From assembly GCF_016801865.2 (NCBI RefSeq), contig NC_068938.1, positions 51,972,493-52,036,492 of the forward strand: a DNA stretch of 64,000 nucleotides, in the 5' to 3' direction. This DNA is from Culex pipiens pallens. Lineage: Eukaryota; Arthropoda; Insecta; Diptera; Culicidae. The notes under the pieces were generated by a model. The model saw only the letters and a list, made by a program, of their open reading frames with translations. It did not search any database and was not told where the DNA came from. Within the stretch, counting starts at the first letter, position 1. Every line of letters begins with the position of its first letter. Shown piece after piece: positions 11,062-23,495 of the stretch. Both the position numbers and the translations under genes were made by a program.

Positions 11062-12860
11062 CTGTGAAAAGGGGTTTATTCATGTTGAGTTAAATATTTT
11101 CTTTAAATTAAATTAATTTTCAGTTTTCAATTTCTGATGAAAACTAAATGTGGCTAAAGATTCAAAACTTAAGTAATATATTGAGCTCAAAACCTAACTT
11201 GGGTATGATATAATAATTAGTTTTCACTAATATTTTTAAGTTAACAGCAAAAGATACAAAAAAACAAAGTATTTAACAAGAATATGGCTTTCAGCTGGTT
11301 CAATTCAACCCTGAAGAGTTTAAAACAATTCAAGTTGACTATGATATGTGGTTATTTAGTTAGTCAAAAAAAGTTCTTTTACTTTTCTTAAGCCAATTTT
11401 CATTACAACTCACTTATCAGAATCAATTCAGTTCTCAGGTCTGAAAATGCGCTATTGATTGGTTTGAGGTTTCGATAAGAAGTTCAAATTTCATGTGTTT
11501 TAGTTGTGCTTTTACAATCCGTATGTTATACAAGTGAACGTAAACTGAATTTAATACACACATTTGGATAAGTAATTGAAATAAAGATTAGGCTGGTTCT
11601 TTTTAAATATATAGCTAGCTTAAAAAAACAATAAGTAATGTTATAGTAATCACAACATTTTTCCAAACTTCATCTGGATGTTTGAATGATAGTAAAATAA
11701 AATTGAATAATAATGGCATTATTTCTTAAATTCTTTCTAATTTATTTTTCATCAAAATACCTGCAATCCTTTTTCATTATAGAATTCCCTTTTATAATAC
11801 AAAAAAAAAAAACACCAAATGGAAAAAAATCAAAAATTACCTTTTTTCCAATGTGAAGCAACTTGGGATAAAGTACCTATGTGGGAACAAAACGAGAAAC
11901 TGACAAAAAATGAAAATCCTTTATTCATAATCACATTTTTATAAAGAAAAAAAAATATCTTGTACATTTTGCTTTGAAATTAAATATTGGAAAAAAAATA
12001 TTTTAATTTATTGTTGTAATTTTTTCAATTTTAGCGTGCTGTGCAACTTTGTAGCTGAGATAGTTGAAAATTTCGCAATCCACTGGTTTCTACCACGCAT
12101 CGTTCATCTTGAGCCTTTCAACGATTCTTCGAATCAATATTTAGAAACGAAAATTTCCTTCAGCCATCTTCAACTCAATTTGCATTGAATCATCATTCTT
12201 TCCGCTGCGCTTGGATGCACTTATTCAGCTCGAAATGCCAATTGCGTACGTGCGCCAAGTAATCTCCTGCAGTTAACACAAATCATTTCTCTATATGTTT
12301 GAAGAAGGTAAAACCCGTTACCGAGTATCAAGTAACCCTCGCTGCAGCAAGCTGATTCCTTTCGATTTCAATGCGTCTCGGAAATCGAAAGTTTGCAAAA
12401 CCCAACCTCTCACGACGCCATCTCTAAGCTTATGTACGGATCGAGGTTAATACGTACTATACTCGAGATGCCCTATTTACCTCGTCAAGTCGAGGTTTGT
12501 TCTGTGCCGTAACTTCAAGATCGTCAGCATCTTAGTCGTCGGTGGAAAGGTGAAACCAGTTTAGGACGACGCGTGGCTCAAATTACTGCTTTGAAGGCAC
12601 GCTCCTCGTGTTCTATCAATCGGTTATAACCCTGGTCGGCTTTTTGTTACATTTCTTCTGATTGCTCAATTATTTTATGGCGAACTTGAAACAACACTTG
12701 AGTATCGAGTATCAATTAATGATCAATGAGATTAATGCTTTCAAAACACAACATTATTTGACATCAATCTGTTATTTTCCTGTTATAAAATAATGAAAAT
12801 CATTCCCATTTTGAGAAGTACACGCTGGAAGATACGCTCAAGAACATTTATTCACCAAAA

Positions 12861-13290
12861 CATTAAACTCATTTACTTTTGGAACTGGGACATCTTTTTA
12901 TAGTGCTTGATCATGCAGAATTTTTACTAACGTCTTCCCAAATTTCATCTGATTTGGTTGAGCACAAGCAAGGTTACAAAGCGAAAAACCACCCTTTTTA
13001 CAATCGTTTTTTAAGCATAACTTTCGAAGTACTTAACTAAAAATAATCATTCATAGATAGTGACTTAGGGGACCCAAAGACGGATCGAATGAGGCCAAAT
13101 CGGACAAAGTCGGTTCAGCCAGTCCCGAGATAATCAAGTGCAATTATTTTTATCAACATCCAATAACCCGCACAGACATTTGCTCAGAATTTGATTCTGA
13201 GTCGATATGTATACATGTAGGTCAAATTAAGAATTTCGTTGTTCGAGTGATTTTATAGCCTTTCCTCATTGAGGTGAGGAAGGCAAAAAA
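12861..13290. repeat. Probable degraded dispersed repeat in intron
   Basis: Non-coding stretch ending in the small hairpin CCTTTCCTCATTGAGGTGAGGAAGGC, here split as CCTTTCCTCA / TGAGGAAGG. From memory this motif ends a repeat common in culicine genomes. No other copy in this window confirms it. Confidence 0.35.
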
Positions 13291-13599
13291 CGCAAATGAT
13301 TTAAAAATGAATCTGACCAGTTAATAAAAAAGGTGCAGGTGGTTATGTTACACATGACCAGTATGACAAAGAACTTAGCAGAAAAGCTTTTAAAACTAAG
13401 CCATTTTGTTGAATTATGCGTCAGATAAAATCAAAGCATCATTGGATTTTATTTTCGCTCAATTTCTCTTTATGCTTTGTATAAAAAACCATGATATCTG
13501 TATGGTTCGATGTTTGTCCCCCAATCAGAACAATCGTGAGGTAGCGGCCTCTCCAGATTGTGGCCACTTTTTTCGAAATGGTCAGTATTGAAAACCATG

Positions 13600-14058
13600 A
13601 GTTGTGATACCCATATTGCCAATACTCGTTGGTTCAGTAGACGTCTCCCCGGGAAAACTTTCCTTTAGGGAACCGACCACTCCAGCTTTTGGCCAACTTT
13701 TTTCTAAATTGCCATTTTCATTACCAATATTGAAAACCATGAATATTGATACCAATATTGCCCAAAATCATATGGTTCGGTAAATGTCTTCCTGAGAGAA
13801 CCTCCCTGAGGGCACCGGCCACTCCAGGTTGTGGCCAATACTGTCGAAATCGCCATTTGCATTACCAGCATTGAAAATCATGAATTTTGATACCCATATT
13901 GCCCAAAATCGTTTAGTTCGTTAAATGTCCACCTGGGACAACCTCCCTGAGGGCACCGGCCACTCCAGGCTGTGGCCAATATTGTCAAAATGGCCATTTT
14001 CATCACCAGTATCAAAATCCAAGAAGTTTGATACCCATATTGTCCAGTCTCGTATGGC
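13600..14058. repeat. Short block of 141-bp satellite (3-4 diverged monomers)
   Basis: The monomers are recognised by the words GGTTGTGGCCAATACTGTC, TTTGATACCCATATTGCC and CCTCCCTGAGGGCACCGG recurring every 130-141 bp. They match the large array at 18.45-22.48 kb but are more diverged from one another, so this block looks older. Confidence 0.85.
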
Positions 14059-14345
14059 CTTCCCGGAGGGATCTGACCATTCCGGGTCTTGGGGCCAGAA
14101 TATTCCGGTGGCTCTCAATAATTCCGGCTGGCCTGCCTCCGCTTGGTCTGCTTCAAGCTCCAGGCTAGCTGCTTTTCGGCCAACTGCTTTAGGGCCTCCA
14201 GGTCATCTGCTTCCAGGTCCAGTTTGTTGTTTACTCCTCGGCGTCCAACGATAGATTGATTTCCCAGGGTTGACCGAGCGGGCTTATATTGGCTTAGAAT
14301 GGAGACGGATGCCCCGCCCCTTTGCGCCGGTTATCCCATTCCTAC
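14059..14345 (-). pseudogene. Satellite-associated tail, copy 1 (gag-like remnant)
   Basis: GC-richer segment directly after the short satellite block. It aligns by eye over its full length with the segment after the large satellite array (22483-22790), sharing CCAGAATATTCCGG, GCTGCTTTTCGGCCAACTGC, GGATGCCCCGCC and CGGTTATCCCA. Read on the minus strand it gives Glu/Lys/Gln/Leu-rich coiled-coil-like sequence, broken in this copy. It is probably part of the same composite mobile unit. Confidence 0.5.
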
Positions 14346-14380
14346 GTCATTCGCTTTTTTAATGCACTGGTGGGGATGGG

Positions 14381-17300
14381 AAGTCGTAAAGGCAGCATTT
14401 TTGCCAACGATTTTCATTCCATCGTCATCGTTCGAACCGACAACATCGTAGCAGCAGCAGCGGAAAAAACAACGACTGGAGGAAATCAAGAGCAAGCTCC
14501 GAGAAGAAGAAACACGCCAGCGTGTGCGTGAAATTGCTGCCAAAACGACGTCGAAGGAGAAAAGCATGGCCTACTTGGATGGACGCTCGTGAAGATGGCC
14601 ACAAGAATCAACTTCTGCTGCAATTTAACAAAATGGCGCTTTTCAGGGCCAACGAAAAATTCACGAAAGAGTTATTGTTTCAAATGATTCATGCACTGCT
14701 TTTGGTGCATTTTTATAGCTTTTGACGCTTGGCGTTTAAATTAATTTAAATATTTCCCCCAAAATTATCATTTTTAAAAAATTTGAACGAATACTAAAAA
14801 ATTTCGCTTGCAAGTGTCAAACGATCACAGTTGGCCTTGAACAAGCAAGCGCGTGCTTTGACCCACGCAAAAAATCTTTCCGCTCTCTGATTGGCTGTTT
14901 TGTTTTGCCGTGGAGTCGTGAAGGCAGCATTTTTGCCAACGATTTTCATTCCATCGTCATCGTTCGAACCGACAACATCGTAGCAGCAGCAGCAGCAGCG
15001 ATAAAAAACAACGACTGGAGGAAATCAAGAGCAAGCTCCGAGAAGAAGAAACACGCCAGCGTGTGCGTGAAATTGCTGCCAAAACGACGTCGAAGGAGAA
15101 AAGCAAGGCCTACTTGGATGGACGCTCGTGAAGATGGCCACAAGAATCAACTTCTGCTGCAATTTAACAAAATGGCGCTTTTCAGCGCCAACGAAAAATT
15201 CACGAAAGAGTTATTGTTTCAAATGATTCATGCACTGCTTTTGGTGCATTTTTATAGCTTTTGACGCTTGGCGTTTAAATTAATTTCAATCTTTCCCCCA
15301 AAATTTTCATATTAAAAAAAATTCAACGAATATTAACATTTTTCGCTTGCAAGTGTCAAACGATCGCAGTTGGCCTTGAACAAGCAAGCGCGTGCTTTGA
15401 CCCACGCAAAAAATCTGTCCACTCTCTGATTGGCTGTTTTGTTTTGCCGTGGAGTCATGAAGGCAGCATTTTTGCCAAGGATTTTCATTCCATCGTCATC
15501 GTTCGAACCGACAACATCGTAGCAGCAGCAGCAGCAGCGAAAAAAAAAACAACGACTGGAAGAAATCAAGAGCAAGCTCCGAGAAGAAGAAACACGCCAG
15601 CGTGTGCGTGAAATTGCTGCCAAAACGACGACGAAGGAGAAAAGCAAGGCCTACTTGGATGGACGCTCGTGAAGATGGCCACAAGAATCAACTTCTGCTG
15701 CAATTTAACAAAATGGCGCTTTTCAGCGCCAACGAAAAATTCACGAAAGAGTTATTGTTTCAAATGATTCATGCACTGCTTTTGGTGCATTTTTATAGCT
15801 TTTGACGCTTGGCGTTTAAATTAATTTCAATATTTCCCCCAAAATTTTCATATTAAAAAAAATTGAACGAATATTAACATTTTTCGCTTGCAAGTGTCAA
15901 ACGATCGCAGTTGGCCTTGAACAAGCAAGCGCGTGCTTTGACCCACGCAAAAAATCTTTCCACTCTCTGATTGGCTGTTTTGTTTTGCCGTGGAGTCGTG
16001 AAGGCAGCATTTTTGCCAACGATTTTCATTCCATCGTCATCGTTCGAACCGACAACATCGTAGCAGCAGCAGCAGCAGCGAAAAAAAAACAACGACTGGA
16101 GGAAATCAAGAGCAAGCTCCGAGAAGAAGAAACACGCCAGCGTGTGCGTGAAATTGCTGCCAAAACGACGTCGAAGGAGAAAAGCATGGCCTACTTGGAT
16201 GGACGCTCGAGGAGATGGCCACAAGAATCAACTTCTGCTGCAATTTAACAAAATGGCGCTTTTCAGCGCCAACGAAAAATTCACGAAAGAGTTATTGTTT
16301 CAAATGATTCATGCACTGCTTTTGGTGCATTTTTAAAGCTTTTGACGCTTGGCGTTTAAATTAATTTAAATATTTCCCCCAAAATTTTCATATTAAAAAA
16401 AATTGAACGAATATTAAAAATTTTCGCTTGCAAGTGTCAAACGATCGCAGTTGGCCTTGAACAAGCAAGCGCGTGCTTTGACCCACGCAAAAAATCTTTC
16501 CACTCTCTGATTGGCTGTTTTGTTTTGCCGTGGAGTCGTGAAGGCAGCATTTTTGCCAACGATTTTCATTCCATCGTCATCGTTCGAACCGACAACATCG
16601 TAGCAGTAGCAGCAGCAGCGAAAAAAAAACAACGACTGGAGGAAATCAAGAGCAAGCTCCGAGAAGAAGAAACACGCCAGCGTATGCGTGAAATTGCTGC
16701 CAAAACGACGTCGAAGGAGAAAAGCAAGGCCTACTTGGATGAACGCTCGAGGAGATGGCCACAAGAATCAACTTCTGCTGCAATTTAACAAAATGGCGCT
16801 TTTCAGCGCCAACGAAAAATTCACGAAAGAGTTATTGTTTCAAATGATTCATGCACTGCTTTTGGTGCATTTTTAAAGCTTTTGACGCTTGGCGTTTAAA
16901 TTAATTTAAATATTTCCCCCAAAATTTTCATATTAAAAAAAATTGAACGAATATTAACATTTTTCGCTTGCAAGTGTCAAACGATCGCAGTTGGCCTTGA
17001 ACAAGCAAGCGCGTGCTTTGACCCACGCAAAAAATCTTTCCACTCTCTGATTGGCTGTTTTGTTTTGCCGTGGAGTCGTGAAGGCAGCATTTTTGCCAAC
17101 GATTTTCATTCCATCGTCATCGTTCGAACCGACAACATCGTAGCAGCAGCAGCGGAAAAAACAACGACTGGAGGAAATCAAGAGCGAGCTCCGAGAAGAA
17201 GAAACACGCCAGCGTGTGCGTGAAATTGCTGCCAAAACGACGTCGAAGGAGAAAAGCAAGGCCTACTTGGATGGACGCTCGTGAAGATGGCCACAAGAAT

Positions 17301-17486
17301 CAACTTCTGCTGCAATTTAACAAAATGGCGCTTTTCAGGGCCAACGAAAAATTCACGAAAGAGTTTTTTGTTTCAAATGATTCATGCACTGCTTTTGGTG
17401 CATTTTTATAGCTTTTGACGCTTGGCGTTTAAATTAATTTAAATATTTTTCCCCAAACAATTTCCATTTAAAAAAAATAGAACGAA
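14381..17486 (+). repeat. Six tandem copies of a 540-bp unit
   Basis: The marker GGCAGCATTTTTGCCAA recurs at 14391, 14923, 15462, 16003, 16543 and 17083, at spacings of 532, 539, 541, 540 and 540. Copies are nearly identical apart from point changes and variation in a (CAG)n-plus-poly(A) run. On the plus strand each unit encodes an open segment with a poly-Ala run followed by a basic coiled coil (KKKQRLEEIKSKLREEETR, then REIAAKTTSKEKS). No start or stop organisation suggests a single gene across units. The coiled-coil text is reminiscent of retroelement gag N termini; this is only inference. Confidence 0.9.
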
Positions 17487-18395
17487 ATAGGTTGGTTTCG
17501 TGGTGCTCATGAATCCGACGACCATCGAGGAGGAGGAGGAGTTTTACGCCCATCGGGATGTGATGGAGAATGGCACCAAGTTGACCGAGCTGCAGGCACT
17601 GCTGAATGACTTCCGGAACGTGAAGGCGTGCCGTCCCCTGGACCACAAGACTTACACGACAGTAGGTGCCTGCTGGCACTGGAGGGAGAGATTGAGGGAG
17701 TGTCTCTACTACACTGGAATCTGAACGGTAGGGGATCAAGAGGGTTTTGTTCCTCCTCAGGTATGCTTTTCCTTTTCAGATGTTTGAACTCAGCAGTTTT
17801 CTTAAAGGTGAGTCTGATTATTTTTTGCAATATAGAATAATTACACGGGCACTTAACTAAGCAAAAAAAAGTTTAACTTTTTAATTGTTTATACTTACCA
17901 GATATTGGTGATCTATGTTTTTACTTATTAATTAATATTATCTACTCTACCAACAGAGAGCGAGTTGTGGCGCTATAACCACGGCATATAGTGTCCAGGG
18001 CATTTGTGGAAATACGATGTCCCATCCCCGAGGGTCCCGGAGCACCAAAACTTCTTAGCATGGTGCTCCCAACGATTCATTGCTTAAACAAACAGGAACG
18101 TGAGCGGGAGATCCCCACGTTTCTTCCTCCCCTGTAGATTCAGAACTGTATTGTTGTTTGATCATTTATGCTCAAATTCAATCCAATTCAACGAATCATC
18201 TTTGCGGTAAACTTTACGCAGTAGGCCTGGCCGCTTTAACGTTTATGATGTTTCAATGCAATTTAATGCAATGGGGCACTGCAAATGTTAATAATGACAA
18301 GAAGATGCTAGGCGTTAATCAACCTAAGGCATTCTCCAGGATGCCCTCGAAAGACTGGCTGCGATAGGGTTAGATTAGATTAGATTAGAGATTAG
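17487..18395 (+). mobile_element. LINE-like insertion with 17-bp target duplication
   Basis: The insertion interrupts a 540-bp unit. The 17-bp sequence AAAAAAAATAGAACGAA occurs immediately before it (17470-17486) and immediately after it (18396-18412), and the interrupted repeat then resumes. The 3' end is a short GATTA tandem tail (18368-18395), typical of RTE-like and related non-LTR retrotransposons. The 5' part carries an open frame from an ATG at 17510 (MNPTTIEEEEEFYAHRDVME...) of about 70 aa that I do not recognise. At 909 bp it is probably a 5'-truncated or non-autonomous element. Confidence 0.75.
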
Positions 18396-18448
18396 AAAAA
18401 AAATAGAACGAATATTAACAATCAAACGTCAAACGATCGCAGTTGGCC

Positions 18449-21400
18449 AGCTTATGAGGCTGTGGCTAATACTCTCAAAATGGCCATTTTCATAACCAGT
18501 ATCGAAAAACATGAATTTTGATACCCATATTGTCCAAAATCGTACGGTTCTGTAAATGTCCCCTCGGGAGTACCTACCTGAGGGCACCGGCCACTCCAGG
18601 TTGTGGCCAATACTGTCAAAATGGCCATTTTAATTACCAGTACCAAAAACCAAGAAGTTTGATACCCATATTGCCCAGAACCGTATGGTTTGATAAATGT
18701 CTTCCCGGGACAACCTCCCTGAGGGCACAGGTAACTCCAGGTTGTGGCCAATACTGTCAAAATGGCCATTTTAATTACCAGTACTAGAAAACCAAGAAGT
18801 TTGATACCCATATTGCCAAAAATCGTATGGTTCGGTAAATGTCCTCCCGGGACAACCTCCCTGAGGGCACCGGCCACTCCAGGTTGTGGCCAATACTGTC
18901 AAAACGGCCATTTTAATTACCAGTACCAAAAACCAAGAAGTTTGATACCCATATTGCCCAAAACCGTATGGTTTGATAAATTTCTCCCCGGGACAACTTC
19001 CCTGAGGGCACTGGCTACTCCAGGTTGTGGCCAATACTGTCAAAATGGCCATTCTTATTACGAGTACTAAAAACCAAGAAGTTTGATACCCATATTGCCA
19101 AAAATCGTATGGTTCGGTAAATGTCCTCCCGGGACAACCTCCCTGAGGGCACCGGCCACTCCAGGTTGTGGCCAATACTGTCAAAATGGCCATTTTAATT
19201 ACCAGTACCAAAAACCAAGAAGTTTGATACCCATATTGCCCAAAACCGTATGGTTTGATAAATTTCTCCCCGGGACAACTTTCCTGAGGGCACTGGCTAC
19301 TCCAGGTTGTGGCCAATACTGTCAAAATGGCCATTTTTATTACGAGTACCAAAAACCAAGAAGTTTGATACCCATATTGCCAAAAATCGTATGGTTCGGT
19401 AAATGTCCTCCCGGGACAACCTCCCTGAGGGCACCGGCCACTCCAGGTTGTGGCCAATACTGTCAAAATGGCCATTTTAATTACCAGTACCAAAAACCAA
19501 GAAGTTTGATACCCATATTGCCCAAAACCGTATGGTTTGATAAATTTCTCCCCGGGACAACTTCCCTGAGGGCACTGGCTACTCCAGGTTGTGGCCAATA
19601 CTGTCAAAATGGCCATTCTTATTACGAGTACTAAAAACCAAGAAGTTTGATACCCATATTGCCAAAAATCGTATGGTTCGGTAAATGTCCTCCCGGGACA
19701 ACCTCCCTGAGGGCACCGGCCACTCCAGGTTGTGGCCAATACTGTCAAAATGGCCATTTTAATTACCAGTACCAAAAACCAAGAAGTTTGATACCCATAT
19801 TGCCCAAAACCGTATGGTTTGATAAATTTCTCCCCGGGACAACTTCCCTGAGGGCACTGGCTACTCCAGGTTGTGGCCAATACTGTCAAAATGGCCATTC
19901 TTATTACGAGTACTAAAAACCAAGAAGTTTGATACCCATATTGCCAAAAATCGTATGGTTCGGTAAATGTCCTCCCGGGACAACCTCCCTGAGGGCACTG
20001 GCTACTCCAGGTTGTGGCCAATACTGTCAAAATGGCCATTTTAATTACCAGTACCAAAAACCAAGAAGTTTGATACCCATATTGCCCAGAACCGTATGGT
20101 TTGATAAATGTCTCCCCGGGACAACCTCCCTGAGGGCACCGGCCACTCCAGGTTGTGGCCAATACTGTCAAAATGGCCATTTTAATTACCAGTACCAAAA
20201 ACCAAGAAGTTTGATACCCATATTGCCCAAAACCGTATGGTTTGATAAATTTCTCCCCGGGACAACTTCCCTGAGGGCACTGGCTACTCCAGGTTGTGGC
20301 CAATACTGTCAAAATGGCCATTCTTATTACGAGTACTAAAAACCAAGAAGTTTGATACCCATATTGCCAAAAATCGTATGGTTCGGTAAATGTCCTCCCG
20401 GGACAACCTCTCTGAGGGCACCGGCCACTCCAGGTTGTGGCCAATACTGTCAAAATGGCCATTTTAATTACCAGTACCAAAAACCAAGAAGTTTGATACC
20501 CATATTGCCCAAAACCGTATGGTTTGATAAATTTCTCCCCGGGACAACTTCCCTGAGGGCACTGGCTACTCCAGGTTGTGGCCAATACTGTCAAAATGGC
20601 CATTCTTATTACGAGTACTAAAAACCAAGAAGTTTGATACCCATATTGCCAAAAATCGTATGGTTCGGTAAATGTCCTCCCGGGACAACCTCCCTGAGGG
20701 CACCGGCCACTCCAGGTTGTGGCCAATACTGTCAAAATGGCCATTTTAATTACCAGTACCAAAAACCAAGAAGTTTGATACCCATATTGCCCAAAACCGT
20801 ATGGTTTGATAAATTTCTCCCCGGGACAACTTCCCTGAGGGCACTGGCTACTCCAGGTTGTGGCCAATACTGTCAAAATGGCCATTCTTATTACGAGTAC
20901 TAAAAACCAAGAAGTTTGATACCCATATTGCCAAAAATCGTATGGTTCGGTAAATGTCCTCCCGGGACAACCTCCCTGAGGGCACTGGCTACTCCAGGTT
21001 GTGGCCAATACTGTCAAAATGGCCATTTTAATTACCAGTACCAAAAACCAAGAAGTTTGATACCCATATTGCCCAGAACCGTATGGTTTGATAAATGTCT
21101 CCCCGGGACAACCTCCCTGAGGGCACCGGCCACTCCAGGTTGTGGCCAATACTGTCAAAATGGCCATTTTAATTACCAGTACCAAAAACCAAGAAGTTTG
21201 ATACCCATATTGCCCAAAACCGTATGGTTTGATAAATTTCTCCCCGGGACAACTTCCCTGAGGGCACTGGCTACTCCAGGTTGTGGCCAATACTGTCAAA
21301 ATGGCCATTTTTATTACGAGTACTAAAAACCAAGAAGTTTGATACCCATATTGCCAAAAATCGTATGGTTCGGTAAATGTCCTCCCGGGACAACCTCCCT

Positions 21401-22482
21401 GAGGGCACCGGCCACTCCAGGTTGTGGCCAATACTGTCAAAATGGCCATTTTAATTACCAGTACCAAAAACCAAGAAGTTTGATACCCATATTGCCCAAA
21501 ACCGTATGGTTTGATAAATTTCTCCCCGGGACAACTTCCCTGAGGGCACTGGCTACTCCAGGTTGTGGCCAATACTGTCAAAATGGCCATTCTTATTACG
21601 AGTACTAAAAACCAAGAAGTTTGATACCCATATTGCCAAAAATCGTATGGTTCGGTAAATGTCCTCCCGGGACAACCTCCCTGAGGGCACTGGCTACTCC
21701 AGGTTGTGGCCAATACTGTCAAAATGGCCATTTTAATTACCAGTACCAAAAACCAAGAAGTTTGATACCCATATTGCCCAGAACCGTATGGTTTGATAAA
21801 TGTCTCCCCGGGACAACCTCCCTGAGGGCACCGGCCACTCCAGGTTGTGGCCAATACTGTCAAAATGGCCATTTTAATTACCAGTACCAAAAACCAAGAA
21901 GTTTAATACCCATATTGCCCAAAACCGTATGGTTTGATAAATTTCTCCCCGGGACAACTTCCCTGAGGGCACTGGCTACTCCAGGTTGTGGCCAATACTG
22001 TCAAAATGGCCATTCTTATTACGAGTACTAAAAACCAAGAAGTTTGATACCCATATTGCCAAAAATCGTATGGTTCGGTAAATGTCCTCCCGGGACAACC
22101 TCTCTGAGGGCACCGGCCACTCCAGGTTGTGGCCAATACTGTCAAAATGGCCATTTTAATTACCAGTACCAAAAACCAAGAAGTTTGATACCCATATTGC
22201 CCAGAACCGTATGGTTTGATAAATGTCTCCCCGGGACAACCTCCCTGAGGGCACCGGCCACTCCAGGTTGTGGCCAATACTGTCAAAATGGCCATTTTAA
22301 TTACCAGTACCAAAAACCAAGAAGTTTGATACCCATATTGCCAAAAATCGTATGGTTCGGTAAATGTCCTCCCGGGACAACCTCCCTGAGGGCACCGGCC
22401 ACTCCAGGTTGTGGCCAATACTGTCAAAATGGCCATTTTAATTACCAGTACCAAAAACCAAGAAGTTTGATACCCATATTGC
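18449..22482. repeat. 141-bp satellite array, about 28 monomers, higher-order structure
   Basis: Monomers of exactly 141 bp (47 codons) are tandemly arrayed. Three variants alternate. A contains GCCAAAAATCGTATGGTTCG; B contains GATAAATTTCTCCCCGGGAC with TTATTACGAGTACT; C contains GCCCAGAACCGTATGG. AB dimers (282 bp) and A-C-B trimers (423 bp) repeat: the order from 19083 is AB AB AB ACB AB AB ACB AB ACB. Because 141 is divisible by three, a stop-free frame in the monomer stays open through the array, giving an apparent 1039-codon frame on the minus strand. I regard this as a by-product, not a gene. Low divergence implies recent amplification or homogenisation. Confidence 0.95.
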
Positions 22483-22912
22483 CCAGTCTCGTATGGCCTT
22501 CCATCGGAACACTCCTGAGGGTTCTGGCCACTCCGTGTCTTGTGGCCAGAATATTCCGGCTGGACTGCCTCCGCTTGGGCTGCTCCTTGCTCCAGGCCAG
22601 CTGCTTTTCGGCCAACTGCTTCTGGGCCTCCAGGCCATCTGCTTCCAGGTCCAGGTTGTTGTTCACTGCTCGGCGTCCAGCGATAGAATGATTTTCTTGG
22701 GCTGATCGAGCGGGGTTTATATTGGCTCGAAATGGTGACGGATGCCCCGCCTTTTTGTGCCGGTTATCCCAAACCTCATCATTCGCTTTTTGTTTCAACT
22801 GTGTGGAAAATTCCACGCAACAGTGCTTTGTTGCGTCGCAGACCTCTTCCCCAGTACCAAGCATGCGACATTTTCGTAACGCGCGACATTTTTCGGTTTT
22901 CTGGATTGACAC
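22483..22912 (-). pseudogene. Satellite-associated tail, copy 2, gag-like coiled coil
   Basis: After the large array the sequence leaves the satellite at GTCTCGTATGGCCTTCC and becomes GC-richer. A minus-strand frame of 156 codons (22442-22912) includes LEADGLEAQKQLAEKQLAW and then RRQSSRNILATRHGVARTL. The heptad-like Leu/Gln/Lys run followed by a basic segment and an ARH-like motif resembles the N-terminal gag region of BEL/Pao-type retrotransposons of mosquitoes. That match is from memory and unconfirmed. The frame runs into satellite, so it is a remnant. Its homologous partner is 14059-14345. Confidence 0.45.
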
Positions 22913-23495
22913 CTCACCAGAATAGAGCCCTTAGGACAAAGTTCTTTGTCAAAATAGTAAAAACTACCATAATCGCCATTTTATGAAACAAAAAGCTATT
23001 TTGATATCATGCGAGGCATTTTGTTTCCAAATGAGAAAATGCCATATTTTTATATTTTTTTTCGTAATTTCGTAATTTTTCGTTGTAGTGCTCTGGTGCA
23101 ATACCTTTCCACCAAAGTTTTTTGTGTGATCAGTGCGATGCTTACTAATTATTTCAATAAAATCTATCATCACCGTTCTACCAAAATCAGCCCAACGATA
23201 CGGCTTTGATGTGTGTGGTTAATAGTAAAGCATATCCTGCATCATTATACCTAATGCGTCCACAAAATTCCCGGGCTTTTCCAAAACTAAATCAAAATCT
23301 AAAAAAATCTGTTCTTAAAAAAGGCTTGGTGTTGTTTAGATAATGTTCTTATTGTTTTGATTGATTTCGGTCAAAACAGGTACAGAACAAAACAATTATA
23401 ACACCGATTTCCAAATTTATTGCTCTAAAATCACCTGTACCTAAGGCTACCAACTCTTGCTGATCCGTACACTTTGCCGATATGACACCATGGTA

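Noticed and set aside
11383..11403. Alternative first exon for the 10.4-kb CPR gene (MKIGLRK, donor GTAAAA)
   Set aside because: Phase is compatible, but the donor is weak and no TATA box is seen. The MKLL exon has a strong donor, promoter and better signal peptide.
18771..22454. A 1039-codon (about 1200 with the nonsense site ignored) minus-strand frame of 47-residue repeats
   Set aside because: It is a by-product of a 141-bp tandem repeat whose length is divisible by three. There is no promoter, start context or recognisable domain, and it lies inside a proposed intron.
18449..22482. Possible CRISPR-like regular repeat
   Set aside because: There are no spacers: the repeats are contiguous 141-bp satellite monomers in a eukaryotic intron.
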